64,000 nt of DNA from Pseudobdellovibrionaceae bacterium (GTDB lineage: Bacteria; Bdellovibrionota; Bdellovibrionia; Bdellovibrionales; Bdellovibrionaceae). This document shows, piece after piece, positions 33,290-42,034 of this stretch. The translations under genes and the position numbers were made by a program. The stretch lies in assembly GCA_019637875.1 (NCBI GenBank), contig JAHBUW010000008.1, positions 62,001 to 126,000 on the forward strand. The letters are read 5' to 3'. The notes under the pieces are model-generated. The model did no database searches. It was given only the letters and a program-made list of their open reading frames with translations, and was not told where the DNA came from. The number at the start of each line of letters is the position of its first letter. Within the stretch, counting starts at the first letter, position 1.

Positions 33290-34674
33290 AAGTTCTTTTA
33301 ACCGGAGCCACGGGGCTTGTGGGACAAGAGGTCGGCCAAGCGCTCGTGCGCGCGGGGCATGAGGTGTTCGCGGTCACCCGAAATCGCGCGAAAGCGGAAA
33401 TCGAACTCGCTTATCCGGCGGTTTTGATCGAGGGCGATCTGGCCACGGCACCCCTCGTGCACGAACGTTTACACGAGGTCGAAGCGGTCATTCATCTGCT
33501 GGGCGAAGGCGTCGCCGACGGACGCTGGTCCCCCGAGCGCAAAGCGCGCATCCTGGAGTCCCGTCGCGCCGGCACCCAACATCTTTGGACGTCCTTGCGC
33601 GGACGGGCACCGGAGGTCGTCGTTTCGGCCTCGGCGATCGGCTATTACGGCGACCGCGGTGAAGAGTCCCTGACCGAAGACAGCGCGAAGGGGACGGGCT
33701 TTTTGGCGGATGTCTGCGATGAGTGGGAGCGCGCGGTGCAGTTTCCCACGGACGCGGTCTTCGCGTCGACGCGCAAACTTTCGCTCCGGATCGGGATGGT
33801 GCTCGCGGCCGAGGGCGGCGCGCTCGCGAAACTGATCCCCATCTACCAAACCGGCGCGGGCGGCGTGATCGGTAACGGTCAGGCGTGGATGAGCTGGATT
33901 CATCTGCAGGATCTGGTCCGGCTGCTCTTGTGGTCCTTGACCGCGAAGCACGCGAGCGGCGTCGTGAACGCGACGGCGCCGAATCCCGTGCGGAACCGTG
34001 AGTTCACCAAAGCCCTCGTCACCGCGCTCGATTCCTTCCAAGGACCACCGGTCCCGAAGCTCGCGCTCAAAGCGCTTTACGGAGAAATGAGCGAAGTCGT
34101 CTTGGCCTCGCAAAAAGTGACGGAGTCCCGCGCCGCCGCCTTGGGATTTACGTTTCAGTATCAAGACATCCTTTCGGCGTTGACGGAGGTCTGCCAATTT
34201 CACCGCGGCGGTTACCAGGTGCTGACGCAATCGCAGTACCTTCCCTACACGAAGGAAGCGGTCTTTCCGTTCTTCGCCGCCGCCGAAAATCTCGAGAAAA
34301 TCACGCCGCCGCTTTTGAACTTCGCGGTGAAAACGAAGTCGACGGAAGCGATGGGGGCGGGGACGCTGATCGACTACGTGCTCAAGATTCGCGGCGTGCC
34401 CGCCAAGTGGCGTACGTTGATCGAAGACTGGAATCCGCCCCACGAGTTCGTCGATACCCAGCTCAAAGGCCCGTACAAATACTGGCACCATCGCCACCGG
34501 TTCGAAGACCTGGGAACGGGTGTCTTGATGCGGGACCGGGTCCGGTACAAACTCCCGCTGGGCCTTCTGGGCCAGGTCGTGGCGGGGAGTTTCGTGCGTG
34601 GGGATGTCGAAAAGATTTTCGCTTTCCGGCGAAAGTACCTCCATGATCATGCGGCGGGGATTTTTGGCCGATAA
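33286..34674 (+). CDS. TIGR01777-type SDR epimerase fused to an SRPBCC domain
   Basis: 462 residues. It starts with the Rossmann motif MKVLLTGATGLVGQEV. Residues about 1-295 form a sugar-nucleotide-epimerase-like SDR of the TIGR01777 family (SASAIGYYGDRGEE, MSWIHLQDLVRLLL). Residues about 305-460 have the START/SRPBCC (polyketide cyclase-like) pattern, QYLPYTKEAVFPFFAAAENLEKITPP through VRYKLPLGLLGQVVAGSF. The role is unknown, but this pair is often found next to photolyase. It overlaps phrB by four bases and the next gene by about 30. Confidence 0.85.
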   Translation: MKVLLTGATGLVGQEVGQALVRAGHEVFAVTRNRAKAEIELAYPAVLIEGDLATAPLVHERLHEVEAVIHLLGEGVADGRWSPERKARILESRRAGTQHLWTSLRGRAPEVVVSASAIGYYGDRGEESLTEDSAKGTGFLADVCDEWERAVQFPTDAVFASTRKLSLRIGMVLAAEGGALAKLIPIYQTGAGGVIGNGQAWMSWIHLQDLVRLLLWSLTAKHASGVVNATAPNPVRNREFTKALVTALDSFQGPPVPKLALKALYGEMSEVVLASQKVTESRAAALGFTFQYQDILSALTEVCQFHRGGYQVLTQSQYLPYTKEAVFPFFAAAENLEKITPPLLNFAVKTKSTEAMGAGTLIDYVLKIRGVPAKWRTLIEDWNPPHEFVDTQLKGPYKYWHHRHRFEDLGTGVLMRDRVRYKLPLGLLGQVVAGSFVRGDVEKIFAFRRKYLHDHAAGIFGR

Positions 34675-35113
34675 GTTCCTCGTGAAAGTCGTCGCGGAGA
34701 TTCCTTACCAGGACCGAATTGAAGGCGAAAAAACGGACGCGGGTTGGCGGCTGAAGGCCGTGGGCTGCGCGCGTCTTTTGGCCGAGGTGCGCGCGCTCGC
34801 GGCAATTTCGAACGATCCGTCGACCTGGGCTTTACCCGAGACGACCGATCACGTGGGGCTCCTTTTGCGGGAGTTCATCCTGAAAACTCAAGGCGCGTGG
34901 GCTTATCCCTACGCGGACGAAGAGCTGTGTCACTGCCGGAACGTGCCGACCGCGGTCGTCGATCGCGCGATCATGAACGGCGCGCATACGGGGCCGCAGG
35001 TGTCGCGACTGACGAATGCCAGCACGAGCTGCGGCACGTGTCGCCCGGATGTCGAATGCATCATCAAGTACCGCAAGACGGGTTGTCTGGCGGCCGCGAA
35101 AAAAGCCGCCTAA
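34643..35113 (+). CDS. BFD-like [2Fe-2S] protein with an N-terminal domain
   Basis: 156 residues, start not certain (ATG 34643, or GTG 34682). The C-terminal 60 residues carry the bacterioferritin-associated-ferredoxin layout: ELCHCRNVPTAVVDRAIMNGAHT followed by ASTSCGTCRPDV; the CxC and CxxC pairs bind a [2Fe-2S] cluster. The N-terminal 95 residues are helical and not recognised. It starts inside the end of the epimerase gene, and its stop overlaps that of a second BFD-like gene on the other strand. It is a possible redox partner or cluster donor. Confidence 0.7.
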   Translation: MIMRRGFLADKFLVKVVAEIPYQDRIEGEKTDAGWRLKAVGCARLLAEVRALAAISNDPSTWALPETTDHVGLLLREFILKTQGAWAYPYADEELCHCRNVPTAVVDRAIMNGAHTGPQVSRLTNASTSCGTCRPDVECIIKYRKTGCLAAAKKAA

Positions 35114-35397
35114 GTCTCGTCGGATTCCGGAGTCGAAGTGCCTGGCGCGGGAGCTTTGCCCGTGAGGTCTTCCACGATTTTTTCGGGAAAGGTTCCCGTT
35201 TCCAGATAGTGTTTCAGCATCGGGGCCAGTTTGCGGCGGCAGCTGCCTCCGCAAGGGCCGACGCCGGCCGTGGTCGCGTCGAAAATTTCGTTCAGCGTGT
35301 GACAGCCGTCGACGATGGCTTTTTCGATGGTCTCGCGCGTGACGTTGTTGCAGCGGCAAATGATCTGCTGGCGACGCTTCGAATGCGGTGCGGACAT
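35110..35397 (-). CDS. BFD-like [2Fe-2S] protein
   Basis: 95 residues. AGGAG precedes ATG 35397. The cluster residues are in ICRCNNVTRETIEKAIVDGCHT and VGPCGGSCRRKL (CxC, CxxxC-type spacing), as in bacterioferritin-associated ferredoxin and NirB/NasB-type domains. The Pro/Thr/Glu-rich tail is disordered. It lies 29 bases after the NrnA-like gene on the same strand and may share its transcript. Paralogous to the protein encoded convergently at 34643-35113. Confidence 0.8.
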   Translation of the reverse strand: MSAPHSKRRQQIICRCNNVTRETIEKAIVDGCHTLNEIFDATTAGVGPCGGSCRRKLAPMLKHYLETGTFPEKIVEDLTGKAPAPGTSTPESDET

Positions 35398-35426
35398 AAG
35401 CGTCTCCTGATCGAGGTCGGAGGATC

Positions 35427-36428
35427 TCAGGAGCCGGTCAGGCGCGGTTTCGGAAGCGCGCCGACGAGGTTTTGGACAACCTTATCGCGCAGTTCATCGA
35501 AATCGCCGCGGTAGTTGGCGCCGGCCGCGAACATGTGTCCGCCTCCGCCCAAACTTTCCGCGAGCCCCAGCACCGGGAGTTGCCCTTTGCTGCGCAGGCT
35601 GACCTTGTAGACGCGGCGGTCGTGCAGATCCTCACGGAAAATCACGCCCGCCTCGAGAGTCTCGATGGTCATGATCATGTCGATCAGATCGCGTGACTCG
35701 TCCGTCTCTAGACCGTAGTAGGCGAGATCCGCGTCGCGAATTTTCAAAACCGCGACCCGGCCTTCCCCAAAGTATTCAATTTGTCCGAGCGCTTTGGCAA
35801 GGAACGCCATCTTCTGCACGGTTTGATTGCCGAACAAATGGCGGTGAACCTCTTCCGGATCGATATCGTAACGTAACAGTTCCGCGGCGATCAGGTGCGA
35901 GTTCGGGGAATTGCGAATGAAGCGATAGAGTTGCGTGTCGAACGTGATGCTCGTGTACAGGCAGCGCGCGATGTCGCGATCGAGCGGAATGCCGAGCTGC
36001 TGAATCAGCTGAAACGCCATCTCGCCGGTGGAGGCCGCGAGCGTGTCGATGACCGATTCGGCCGAGGGCTTGGGGCCTTGCTCGAGAATCGGATGGTGAT
36101 CGATGAACACGACCTTCGCGCCCTGTTGCGTGCAGGCGCTGAAGAGCGGCTCAACCAGGCGTTCGTCGTTCGTATCGAAAATCAACGTGAGGTCGACGTC
36201 GTTCGGGATCGTCGGGTTCTCGTCGAAGTATTGAATCCAATGATCGGGTTGCAGGAAGCGGTACTTACGAGGAGTCGCATCGAGGTTGATGACCTGAACT
36301 TTTTTCCCGATTTTGCGAAGCGCGAAGAAGAGCGCCATTTCGGCGCCGAGACCGTCACCGTCGCAATGACGATGGGTCGACAGCACGATGGATTTCGCCG
36401 CTTTGATGATGTTCGCGAGCTGAATCAC
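35427..36428 (-). CDS. nrnA: DHH/DHHA1 phosphoesterase (NrnA-like nanoRNase / pAp phosphatase)
   Basis: 333 residues from GTG 36428, preceded by GGAGGAA eight bases away. Motifs: STHRHCDGDGLGAE (DHD-like metal motif), DTND, FIDHHP and the C-terminal GGGGHMFAAGANYRGD of the DHHA1 domain. This family degrades short oligoribonucleotides and 3'-phosphoadenosine-5'-phosphate, using manganese. Order of motifs and length fit NrnA. It is first in a two-gene unit with the BFD-like gene. Confidence 0.85.
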   Translation of the reverse strand: MIQLANIIKAAKSIVLSTHRHCDGDGLGAEMALFFALRKIGKKVQVINLDATPRKYRFLQPDHWIQYFDENPTIPNDVDLTLIFDTNDERLVEPLFSACTQQGAKVVFIDHHPILEQGPKPSAESVIDTLAASTGEMAFQLIQQLGIPLDRDIARCLYTSITFDTQLYRFIRNSPNSHLIAAELLRYDIDPEEVHRHLFGNQTVQKMAFLAKALGQIEYFGEGRVAVLKIRDADLAYYGLETDESRDLIDMIMTIETLEAGVIFREDLHDRRVYKVSLRSKGQLPVLGLAESLGGGGHMFAAGANYRGDFDELRDKVVQNLVGALPKPRLTGS

Positions 36429-36544
36429 GGATGTCGTTCCTCCACCCTTTAAGATTCGGCTTTCTTGGCTAAAACGTTGAGGAAAAACCCCTCCACCGGA
36501 CCCGTGATTTAGCCTTAAAACCCGGTCTAGGTGCTGTGCGTCAG

Positions 36545-36573
36545 TTGCTTCAGATCAAGAATATTGCTAGGGT
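36545..36573 (+). promoter_or_regulatory. Candidate sigma-70-type promoter for greA
   Basis: TTGCTT (36545-36550), a 17-base spacer, and TAGGGT (36568-36573) lie about 75 bases upstream of the greA ATG. Both hexamers are only partial matches to the consensus, so this is a weak prediction made because it is the best pair in the gap between the divergent genes. Confidence 0.3.
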
Positions 36574-36647
36574 GCTGGACTTTCTAAGGCCAACTTAAGG
36601 CCAGTTCGTGTTTCTGATGGTTTTCCGATGAACCCGGAGGTTCTCAA

Positions 36648-37133
36648 ATGAGTACAGGTGCCGACAAAATGCCGATGACCGCGAATGGGAAGGCCATGCT
36701 CGAATCGGAACTCAAAAAGCTCCTGCTCGAAGAACGCCCCACCGTGATCAAAGCGATCGAAGAGGCGCGCGCGCACGGCGACATCTCGGAAAACGCCGAT
36801 TACGACGCCGCGAAAGAACGCCAAGGGATGATCGAAGGCCGCATTGGTGAAATCCAAGCGAAAATCGCATCGGCGGAAGTCATCAATCCCGCGGACATCA
36901 AATCCGAAGTCATCGTTTTCGGCGCGACCGTTGAGCTCATCGACCTCGATGACGATGCGAAGCACACCTATATGATCGTCGGCGTCGACGAAGCCGACGT
37001 GAAAGCGGGCAAAATTTCGATTCTGTCGCCCATCGCGCGGGCGCTCATCGGCCGCAAGGCCGGCGAAACCGTCGCGGTGCAAAGCCCCAAAGGCGAGCGC
37101 GAATACGAAATCCAAAGTTTCCTGTTCAAGTAA
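36648..37133 (+). CDS. greA: Transcription elongation factor GreA
   Basis: 161 residues, with GGAGG upstream. The N-terminal coiled coil (NGKAMLESELKKLLLEERPTVIKAIEEARAHGDISENADYDAAKERQGMIEGRIGEIQ) carries the conserved acidic tip D-I-S-E-N-A-D-Y; the C-terminal domain ends SPIARALIGRKAGETVAVQSPKGEREYEI, a near-perfect GreA fit. It rescues backtracked RNA polymerase by stimulating transcript cleavage. It is followed after 27 bases by an AsmA-like gene. Confidence 0.95.
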   Translation: MSTGADKMPMTANGKAMLESELKKLLLEERPTVIKAIEEARAHGDISENADYDAAKERQGMIEGRIGEIQAKIASAEVINPADIKSEVIVFGATVELIDLDDDAKHTYMIVGVDEADVKAGKISILSPIARALIGRKAGETVAVQSPKGEREYEIQSFLFK

Positions 37134-37160
37134 GCGTTCACGCGCTTAAGATCTGTTCCT

Positions 37161-39101
37161 ATGAGTGATGTTGCCGATCAGCCAGGACTTCGACGCAGTT
37201 TTTTCGCGATCGCCCTGGCCGTCATTCTGGGATTTTTGCTCAAGGCCGCTTTCAACGAAGAGGCCTTGAGCGCGCAAGTGCGTAAGGCCGCGGCCAACGT
37301 TCACGCCAAAACGCTCATCGATTTCGAGTCCGCCGACCTCTCCTTGGCTGACGGTCCTTTTCCGGAATTCGCCATCGTCGTCACGAACGTCAAAGTGCAA
37401 AGCGAAGAGCTCTGCTGGCTTTCGCCCGTCGCGGTGGTCGATGAACTGCGTCTGCCGCTGAATCTCTGGAAACTTCTGCGGGGTGAGGTCGAGATCACCG
37501 AAGTGAAACTCGGTGACGTCAATCTGCAGCTGCGCACGACGCCCGAAGCCTGCCGCGAGCAGCAAAAAACGGTTGCGGGGGGGGCTGTGCCGCCTGCGCC
37601 CAGTGCGCCCGCGCCGACGAGTGAGGAAGCCCCGCTGTTCGAACCGCCCGATTCGCGCGGACCGATCTCGCGTATCTCGGTCCGGTCGCTCCAAGTGCAG
37701 TATCTGCCCGTGCCCTTCACCGATTTCGAAATCGATCGCTTGAGCATCGACCGCCTGAGTGAAACGCCGCTGAGTTTGCGCACGGTGGGTGAGTTGAATT
37801 TGGGCGGCGCCACGCTTTCGGGCGACTACTCGTCGAAGGCGCGTTTCCAGATCGATTACCGGCACCCGGGATTGACGCTGAATTTGACGGGCACCTGGCG
37901 CGAAGGCACCTACGCGCTGAAGGTGGATTCGGACGTCGAAAAGAAAGAGCTCGATCTCGCGGGACGAATCGATCACCTGCCGCTGTCGCAGATCTTACCG
38001 TTCTTGAAGAAGTACAACGTCCTGCGCGGGGAGTACGACGGTCGTCAGGTCTGGTTGAATCTGCGTTTCAAGTCGCCGGGCCGCACGCGCTGGATGGACG
38101 GCGTGCCTTTGCAGGTCGAGCGTCTGAGTTTTGAGGGCGACTTGGGCGAGATCGAAGGCGGGGGTTTTCATATCCGCCGCTGGAATCCCCTGGAGTTTTC
38201 GAATACCGAAATCACCTTGCGAAATCTGCAAATCGAAAAGCTGCTGCGTTTGTTCGGGCGCACGGAACTGCCGAAAAGCGTCGGTGCCTTGGGCGAGCTG
38301 AACGGCGTGTTGAAACTCGAAGGCGCACGTCGCATGAGTCTGAGCGGCGAGTATTCGGGGCTGGAACTCATCTTCTCGAACCGGGGTGAGCGCAAATCCC
38401 AAGTCATCAGTCTGATGACCGGGGTTTGGAACTACGACCAGGGCCGCTGGTCGCTGACGATCCCGAGCATCCGTCCCTACGAGGGGCTTTTCCTGGGCGA
38501 GGTTTTCGTCGAAGGCAATGAGGACGCCGAGCAGCTGCGGGCACGCGTGCACATCGACGAAATGCATCTGGGACCGGAAGTGCAGTCGCTCATGTCGGGA
38601 GGCGGAAGTCTGGGCCGCTGGGCCGCCGACGTCGAGGCCGCCTGGAACAAGGGCCGCGTGGAAAGCTTGCGTGGACAGATCCTGGCGCAGGACTTGAGCG
38701 TGGACGGCGTGAACATCGCGCGGCTGCGTTCGAACGTGCAGCGACTGAAGGACGGAAACCTCAATTTGGAAGTGCGCGCGTCCGATCTGGGCATCGAGCC
38801 GACGTCGCCGGCGCGGGCGGTTTTGCGTCCCTTGATTCCCGTGGCGCTGCGGACGGACCCGTCGCTTGCGGGGGCGTGGATGAGCGAACAATTGCATATC
38901 GTTTTTGACGTGAAAGAAAACGACTCGCTGAGCTGGAAACTGCGCCCCTTGGTCTTCAAGGGTTGGCAGTTACGTTCAGAGGGCGGATGGAATCCTGCGG
39001 GTGACGTGCGCGGGGCGGTGAATGTCCGCTTCCGCGATCGCGACTCGCGTTGGCGGGTGGAGGGCTTGCGTGATGCCCCAGTCTTTGTTGAAGAAAAATG
39101 A
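37161..39101 (+). CDS. AsmA/DUF748-like envelope protein
   Basis: 646 residues. One N-terminal TM segment (FFAIALAVILGFLLKAAF) anchors the protein in the inner membrane with the rest in the periplasm. Long beta-strand repeats such as SLSLADGPFPEFAIVVTNVKVQ and LGGATLSGDYSSKARFQIDYRHPGLTLNLTG, and a Pro/Ala linker at 135-155, match the AsmA/YhdP-type repeats, thought to transport or handle lipids. A C-terminal DUF748-like segment may be present. Exact subfamily not assigned. Its last 29 bases overlap the next gene. Confidence 0.65.
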   Translation: MSDVADQPGLRRSFFAIALAVILGFLLKAAFNEEALSAQVRKAAANVHAKTLIDFESADLSLADGPFPEFAIVVTNVKVQSEELCWLSPVAVVDELRLPLNLWKLLRGEVEITEVKLGDVNLQLRTTPEACREQQKTVAGGAVPPAPSAPAPTSEEAPLFEPPDSRGPISRISVRSLQVQYLPVPFTDFEIDRLSIDRLSETPLSLRTVGELNLGGATLSGDYSSKARFQIDYRHPGLTLNLTGTWREGTYALKVDSDVEKKELDLAGRIDHLPLSQILPFLKKYNVLRGEYDGRQVWLNLRFKSPGRTRWMDGVPLQVERLSFEGDLGEIEGGGFHIRRWNPLEFSNTEITLRNLQIEKLLRLFGRTELPKSVGALGELNGVLKLEGARRMSLSGEYSGLELIFSNRGERKSQVISLMTGVWNYDQGRWSLTIPSIRPYEGLFLGEVFVEGNEDAEQLRARVHIDEMHLGPEVQSLMSGGGSLGRWAADVEAAWNKGRVESLRGQILAQDLSVDGVNIARLRSNVQRLKDGNLNLEVRASDLGIEPTSPARAVLRPLIPVALRTDPSLAGAWMSEQLHIVFDVKENDSLSWKLRPLVFKGWQLRSEGGWNPAGDVRGAVNVRFRDRDSRWRVEGLRDAPVFVEEK

Positions 39102-39969
39102 TTTCATCAATTTCGGCCGTGATCTGCTGGGCGGCGCGCGGCGTTTCGTCCAGCACGTCGAGCCCTTCCGGCTGCGTTGGATCACCGAGCGCATTCAGGT
39201 CGTGCGTTGGCCGCGCGGGGCTTACCGTCTTCCCGAGTGGCAAGCGCACCGTGGCTACTGGAAAGAGGGCGCGCCCCAAAATACGCTCGAGTCGCTGATC
39301 GCGGCGCGCGCGGCGGGCGCCCCCATGGCGGAGTTCGACGTGCGCCTGACGAAGGATCGGGTCGTCGTTTTGTTCCACGACCCGGATCTCGAGGTCGTGG
39401 GCCGTAAAGAGCTGCGCGTACGTGAGCTCACCTACCGCGAGCTGAAAGCGGAAGTCGCGGGCCGCTTCCGGCTCACGACGCTGAAAGAGGTTCTGCAGTC
39501 CCCGGACGTGCCGGAGCTTTTGAACATCGAGCTGAAAAGCGAAGAGGTCCTGAACGATCCCCTGGAGCGCGCGGTCGCGAAGGTCGTCGACGAGTGCGGT
39601 GCCGCGGGACGGATTCTTTTTTCGAGTTTCAATCCGGCGTCGATCTGGAAAATTTCGAATCTGCTGCCGGGAGTGCCGCGGGCTTTTCTGATCAGCCCCG
39701 ACATGGAGGAAAGGTCGCTCCGCGAGATGTGGTTCGCGCCTTTTCTAAAGATTCACATGGTGAACTTGGATAAGGTCATGGTGACCGAAAGTTCGATGCG
39801 CACCTGGAAACGTCTGGGCGTTCCGGTGGCCGTGTGGACCGCCGCGACGGAGGCCGAGATCGAGCATTACCTCAACCTCGGCGTCGCTTCGGTGATTACT
39901 GATGTACTCCCCCGAAGGAAGACATCGCCTCAACCGGAATCGGCTCCGGAAGTTCCATCCCGTCATTGA
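39073..39969 (+). CDS. Glycerophosphodiester phosphodiesterase (GDPD) family
   Basis: 298 residues from ATG 39073 (MPQSLLKKND). The TIM-barrel GDPD motifs are clear: WQAHRGYWKEGAPQNTLESLIAA (HR..APENT equivalent), AEFDVRLTKDRVVVLFHDPDLEV, LLNIELKSE and the late VAVWTAATEAEIEHYLNLGVASVITD. The enzyme hydrolyses glycerophosphodiesters to glycerol-3-phosphate and an alcohol. No signal peptide is seen. The 3' end overlaps the convergent gene by 74 bases. Confidence 0.88.
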   Translation: MPQSLLKKNDFINFGRDLLGGARRFVQHVEPFRLRWITERIQVVRWPRGAYRLPEWQAHRGYWKEGAPQNTLESLIAARAAGAPMAEFDVRLTKDRVVVLFHDPDLEVVGRKELRVRELTYRELKAEVAGRFRLTTLKEVLQSPDVPELLNIELKSEEVLNDPLERAVAKVVDECGAAGRILFSSFNPASIWKISNLLPGVPRAFLISPDMEERSLREMWFAPFLKIHMVNLDKVMVTESSMRTWKRLGVPVAVWTAATEAEIEHYLNLGVASVITDVLPRRKTSPQPESAPEVPSRH

Positions 39970-40543
39970 ACAGAATGGCTTTCTGCGCGCGCGAAGCGAT
40001 TTGCGCTTTCACGTTCGCCTTCACCTTCTTCGTGCGGGGCGTTTCGACCGTGGAGTCCTTGGGCTCGCGCTTTTCGGTTTGGTTGCGCGAAGCCGAATCG
40101 AATTTCGGCGCCTTGCGGATCAGCTGATCGCGGGGCTGAATTTCGTCGGTCATATCGTTCAAGATCGCGTTTTTCATCAGATCCGAGTCGGACTCGGACT
40201 GTTCGCGCTCGAAGGATTTTGAGTCTTCGGTGGCGGGAACGATCTCTTGTTTGGCATCGTCTTTTTTACCCGAAACGCGTCCCAGTTCCTTCTCGTATTC
40301 CGCTTTGATGGCGGCGAGCTTTTCCTGATAGTCGCGACGGATCGATTCCACTTCGCCGGTCTTCGATTCGCTCATGCACGAACGAAACGCCAGGTTCGCG
40401 GACTCTTTCGCTTTCACGCGGCAAAGCGCGGTCATGGCGTCCGTACGGGGCGCTGTCGATTGCGACTGCGCTTGCGCGCTCGCCACCACGAGCATCAGTC
40501 CCGCGATCAGCCCGGTTTTGAAAGATAAGGATTTCACATTCAC
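39896..40543 (-). CDS. Secreted hypothetical protein with coiled coil
   Basis: 215 residues. Signal peptide MNVKSLSFKTGLIAGLMLVVASAQAQ. The mature N-terminus has two cysteines (TALCRVKAKES, AFRSCMSESK), followed by a coiled-coil helix (EVESIRRDYQEKLAAIKAEYEKELGRVSGK, about 63-95) and a charged low-complexity region rich in Asp, Ser, Lys. I recognise no family. The end of the gene lies antisense to the GDPD gene end for 74 bases, an unusually long convergent overlap. Confidence 0.65.
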   Translation of the reverse strand: MNVKSLSFKTGLIAGLMLVVASAQAQSQSTAPRTDAMTALCRVKAKESANLAFRSCMSESKTGEVESIRRDYQEKLAAIKAEYEKELGRVSGKKDDAKQEIVPATEDSKSFEREQSESDSDLMKNAILNDMTDEIQPRDQLIRKAPKFDSASRNQTEKREPKDSTVETPRTKKVKANVKAQIASRAQKAILFNDGMELPEPIPVEAMSSFGGVHQ

Positions 40544-40703
40544 CCCTTTAAAAACTCATTACGGAGCTTTCGCGGGAGACATTCCGAAATCCGTGCCAGG
40601 CGGGAATCCCAAAGGAGTGGGCAGGGGTGGGCGCAAAGCCACGGCCGCCCTATCCGATTTTCAAGACTGTTCCGTATTTTGACAGCCGAAAGGTCGCTTT
40701 TGG

Positions 40704-41096
40704 CTATTTGAAGCGAGAGTAGGCGTAGTAGCAGCCACCCGCCATGGCGAGACAGATGACGGCCAAGAAGGGAAGTATGAAATAGGCGGCCAATCCCGCA
40801 AACGGGTTTGATTTGAGCAGAAGGATCCAAAAGCCATAAAGCCCCCAAATCATCAGGGCCCACAGGATCGTGCCGGTGAGAAAGGCCCGTGCTTTGACCT
40901 CGTCGAGATCAAGGTCCGCCGAAGCAACGAAAAGGTGGGTGCCGATCCAGGCTCCGAAAAAGATAACGGGCAGCAAGAGGGGGAGTGAGGAATGAGAGTC
41001 CAAGTGAAGTGCGACGGCCGAGAATACAAAAATCAAAGTCGTCATGATGGCGGAAAAGAATCCCGTAACCAAACCGATCAAAAGTCGTATAGCCAT
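40704..41096 (-). CDS. Small four-helix membrane protein
   Basis: 130 residues. Four hydrophobic segments: about 5-30 (LLIGLVTGFFSAIMTTLIFVFSAVAL), 38-60 (LPLLLPVIFFGAWIGTHLFV), 70-92 (FLTGTILWALMIWGLYGFWILLL) and 100-125 (LAAYFILPFLAVICLAMAGGCYY). Short, with few charges in between. No family recognised. Located upstream and divergent from a TPR-like gene. Confidence 0.65.
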   Translation of the reverse strand: MAIRLLIGLVTGFFSAIMTTLIFVFSAVALHLDSHSSLPLLLPVIFFGAWIGTHLFVASADLDLDEVKARAFLTGTILWALMIWGLYGFWILLLKSNPFAGLAAYFILPFLAVICLAMAGGCYYAYSRFK

Positions 41097-41179
41097 AACT
41101 CAGGGTCACGCCTTTGCAAACGGAAGGGAAGCTCTATTTCCGCAAAGCTTTCGCGCGAGTCTCATGTATACTTCCCCAT

Positions 41180-41860
41180 ATGATGACATTATTTCCTGAA
41201 GCGGAAGTCGCTTGGCGGACCCGGATCGCGGACGTCTACAACTCGGGGGACTGTGAAGCGGCGGTGAGGCTGGCGGATGAGTTCCTGCGCGAGTACCCGA
41301 ATGCGCCCTTGGCCCGCTACTGCGTGGCCGTGATGCGCGGGGATTTTTCCTATGATTCGCGGCACTCCGTGGAAGAGGCCTCGCGGCTGAAACAGATCGC
41401 GATCTCGGGGGTGCGGGCCTTGCTGGAAGATCCGCAATTTGGCGAGTGGCCCTTGCAGTTCCAGCACCGCGTTCGCAACGAACACTACTTCTTCAACGAG
41501 ATGTCCGAAGAACAGTATCAGTTGGGGCTTGAACGTATCGCCCTCGGTGAAGAGGGCGACTATCCGGCCTGTGTCGGAGCTTCCGGGATGGCCCTGCGTT
41601 TACTCAAAGCGGGCGACGTAGAGGCGGCGACGTCCTGGGCGCGCAAATCGATTCAACACTTCGCCGAGTTCGAGAAGAAAAATCCCACTTGGTACAACAT
41701 CAACCATTTCGGCGCACAGTCGGCGGCCTGCCTTGGCGAATACGAGATCGCGGAGCGGATCTTCCGTGCGATGTTCGGCAAAATGAAAAAGCCGGTGGAT
41801 GAGAAAGAACTCGAGTCCTTCCGCCGCTCTTGCGAGGAAATCAAAGCCCTTCGGGGTTGA
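41180..41860 (+). CDS. TPR-like helical repeat protein
   Basis: 226 residues from ATG 41180 (MMTLFPEAEV). Repeated helix pairs at about 15-50 (WRTRIADVYNSGDCEAAVRLADEFLREYPNAPLA), 130-165 (ERIALGEEGDYPACVGASGMALRLLKAGDVEAATSWARKSI) and 185-210 (GAQSAACLGEYEIAERIFRAMF) match tetratricopeptide-type A/B helices. It probably mediates protein interaction in the cytoplasm. No signal peptide. It stands alone before an AT-rich stretch. Confidence 0.6.
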   Translation: MMTLFPEAEVAWRTRIADVYNSGDCEAAVRLADEFLREYPNAPLARYCVAVMRGDFSYDSRHSVEEASRLKQIAISGVRALLEDPQFGEWPLQFQHRVRNEHYFFNEMSEEQYQLGLERIALGEEGDYPACVGASGMALRLLKAGDVEAATSWARKSIQHFAEFEKKNPTWYNINHFGAQSAACLGEYEIAERIFRAMFGKMKKPVDEKELESFRRSCEEIKALRG

Positions 41861-42034
41861 GCGAAAGGTAAGAAGATATCTTTTTGGCGTTAACGGAACG
41901 TTTTATCCGCTGCGGTCAATGAGTAAGTAAACAAGGGCGTCCGCCATTATTAAACGATATCTCAGAAGAACACGTCGCCCCTAAGTTCTTGTGAAGAGCT
42001 TAAGTTCAGAGCGAGAAACCCGAGATTGATACTC

